Positions 6,230-6,264 of a stretch of DNA of 6,264 bases are shown here, piece after piece. The stretch comes from an uncultured Eubacteriales bacterium. Its GTDB lineage: Bacteria > Bacillota > Clostridia > Christensenellales > DTU072. Made by a program: the position numbers and the translations under genes. The stretch lies in contig CACXDF010000080.1 of assembly GCA_902766325.1 (NCBI GenBank), positions 1 through 6,264 of the forward strand, given 5' to 3'. The notes under the pieces are model-generated. The model made no database searches and was not told where the DNA came from. It was given only the letters and a program-made list of their open reading frames with translations. Each line of letters begins with the position of its first letter. The first letter of the stretch is position 1.

Positions 6230-6264
6230 GAAAACAAGCAAAAATACGTTTATTTCAGCGCGGC

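Noticed and set aside
5723..6241. Minus-strand 172-residue open frame
   Set aside because: It is antisense to the acyltransferase-like gene, whose plus-strand translation has family motifs and a proper promoter and ribosome binding site.
6230..6264. Possible terminator after the last gene
   Set aside because: The sequence ends before a complete stem and T-run could be seen.

Overview
This is bacterial DNA of roughly balanced base composition. It has strong AGGAGG-type ribosome binding sites, TTGACA/TATAAT-type promoters with 17-base spacers, and short AT-rich intergenic gaps. The beta-galactosidase reads most like those of Firmicutes. The best guess is an uncultivated, probably gut-associated member of the Clostridia. 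That placement is inference from style and protein flavour, not from a marker gene. I see no RNA gene, CRISPR array, insertion sequence or attachment site.

Layout. Positions 1-1826 (minus strand) hold the N-terminal 608 residues of a large two-domain protein that runs off the left edge. It starts with a sugar-phosphate isomerase/epimerase-type TIM barrel and continues in the same frame, with no stop, into an AMP-forming acyl-CoA synthetase. Positions 1827-2031 are a 205-base divergent control region. It contains a good sigma-A promoter for the rightward gene, a perfect 20-base palindrome on its -10 box and start site, and a weaker candidate promoter facing left. Positions 2032-5163 (plus) are a complete 1043-residue family 2 beta-galactosidase (LacZ type) with both catalytic glutamates. 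An 85-base gap follows, carrying a textbook consensus promoter. Positions 5249-6229 (plus) encode a 326-residue protein resembling the two-domain NAT_N/GNAT_C acyltransferase-like family. The last 35 bases show nothing identifiable.

How the genes may work together. LacZ would release galactose from lactose-like or plant beta-galactosides inside the cell, probably under a palindrome-binding repressor that is not encoded here. The divergent fusion couples a sugar-type isomerase fold to acyl activation, and the downstream gene is a putative acyl-group user. A shared sugar/acyl pathway is possible, but each gene appears to have its own promoter, so a common pathway is speculation.

Main points for a second look: the TIM-barrel/acyl-CoA synthetase fusion; the perfect palindrome over the lacZ promoter; and a short arginine-rich stretch just before the LacZ nucleophile that looks like a pair of compensating frameshifts.
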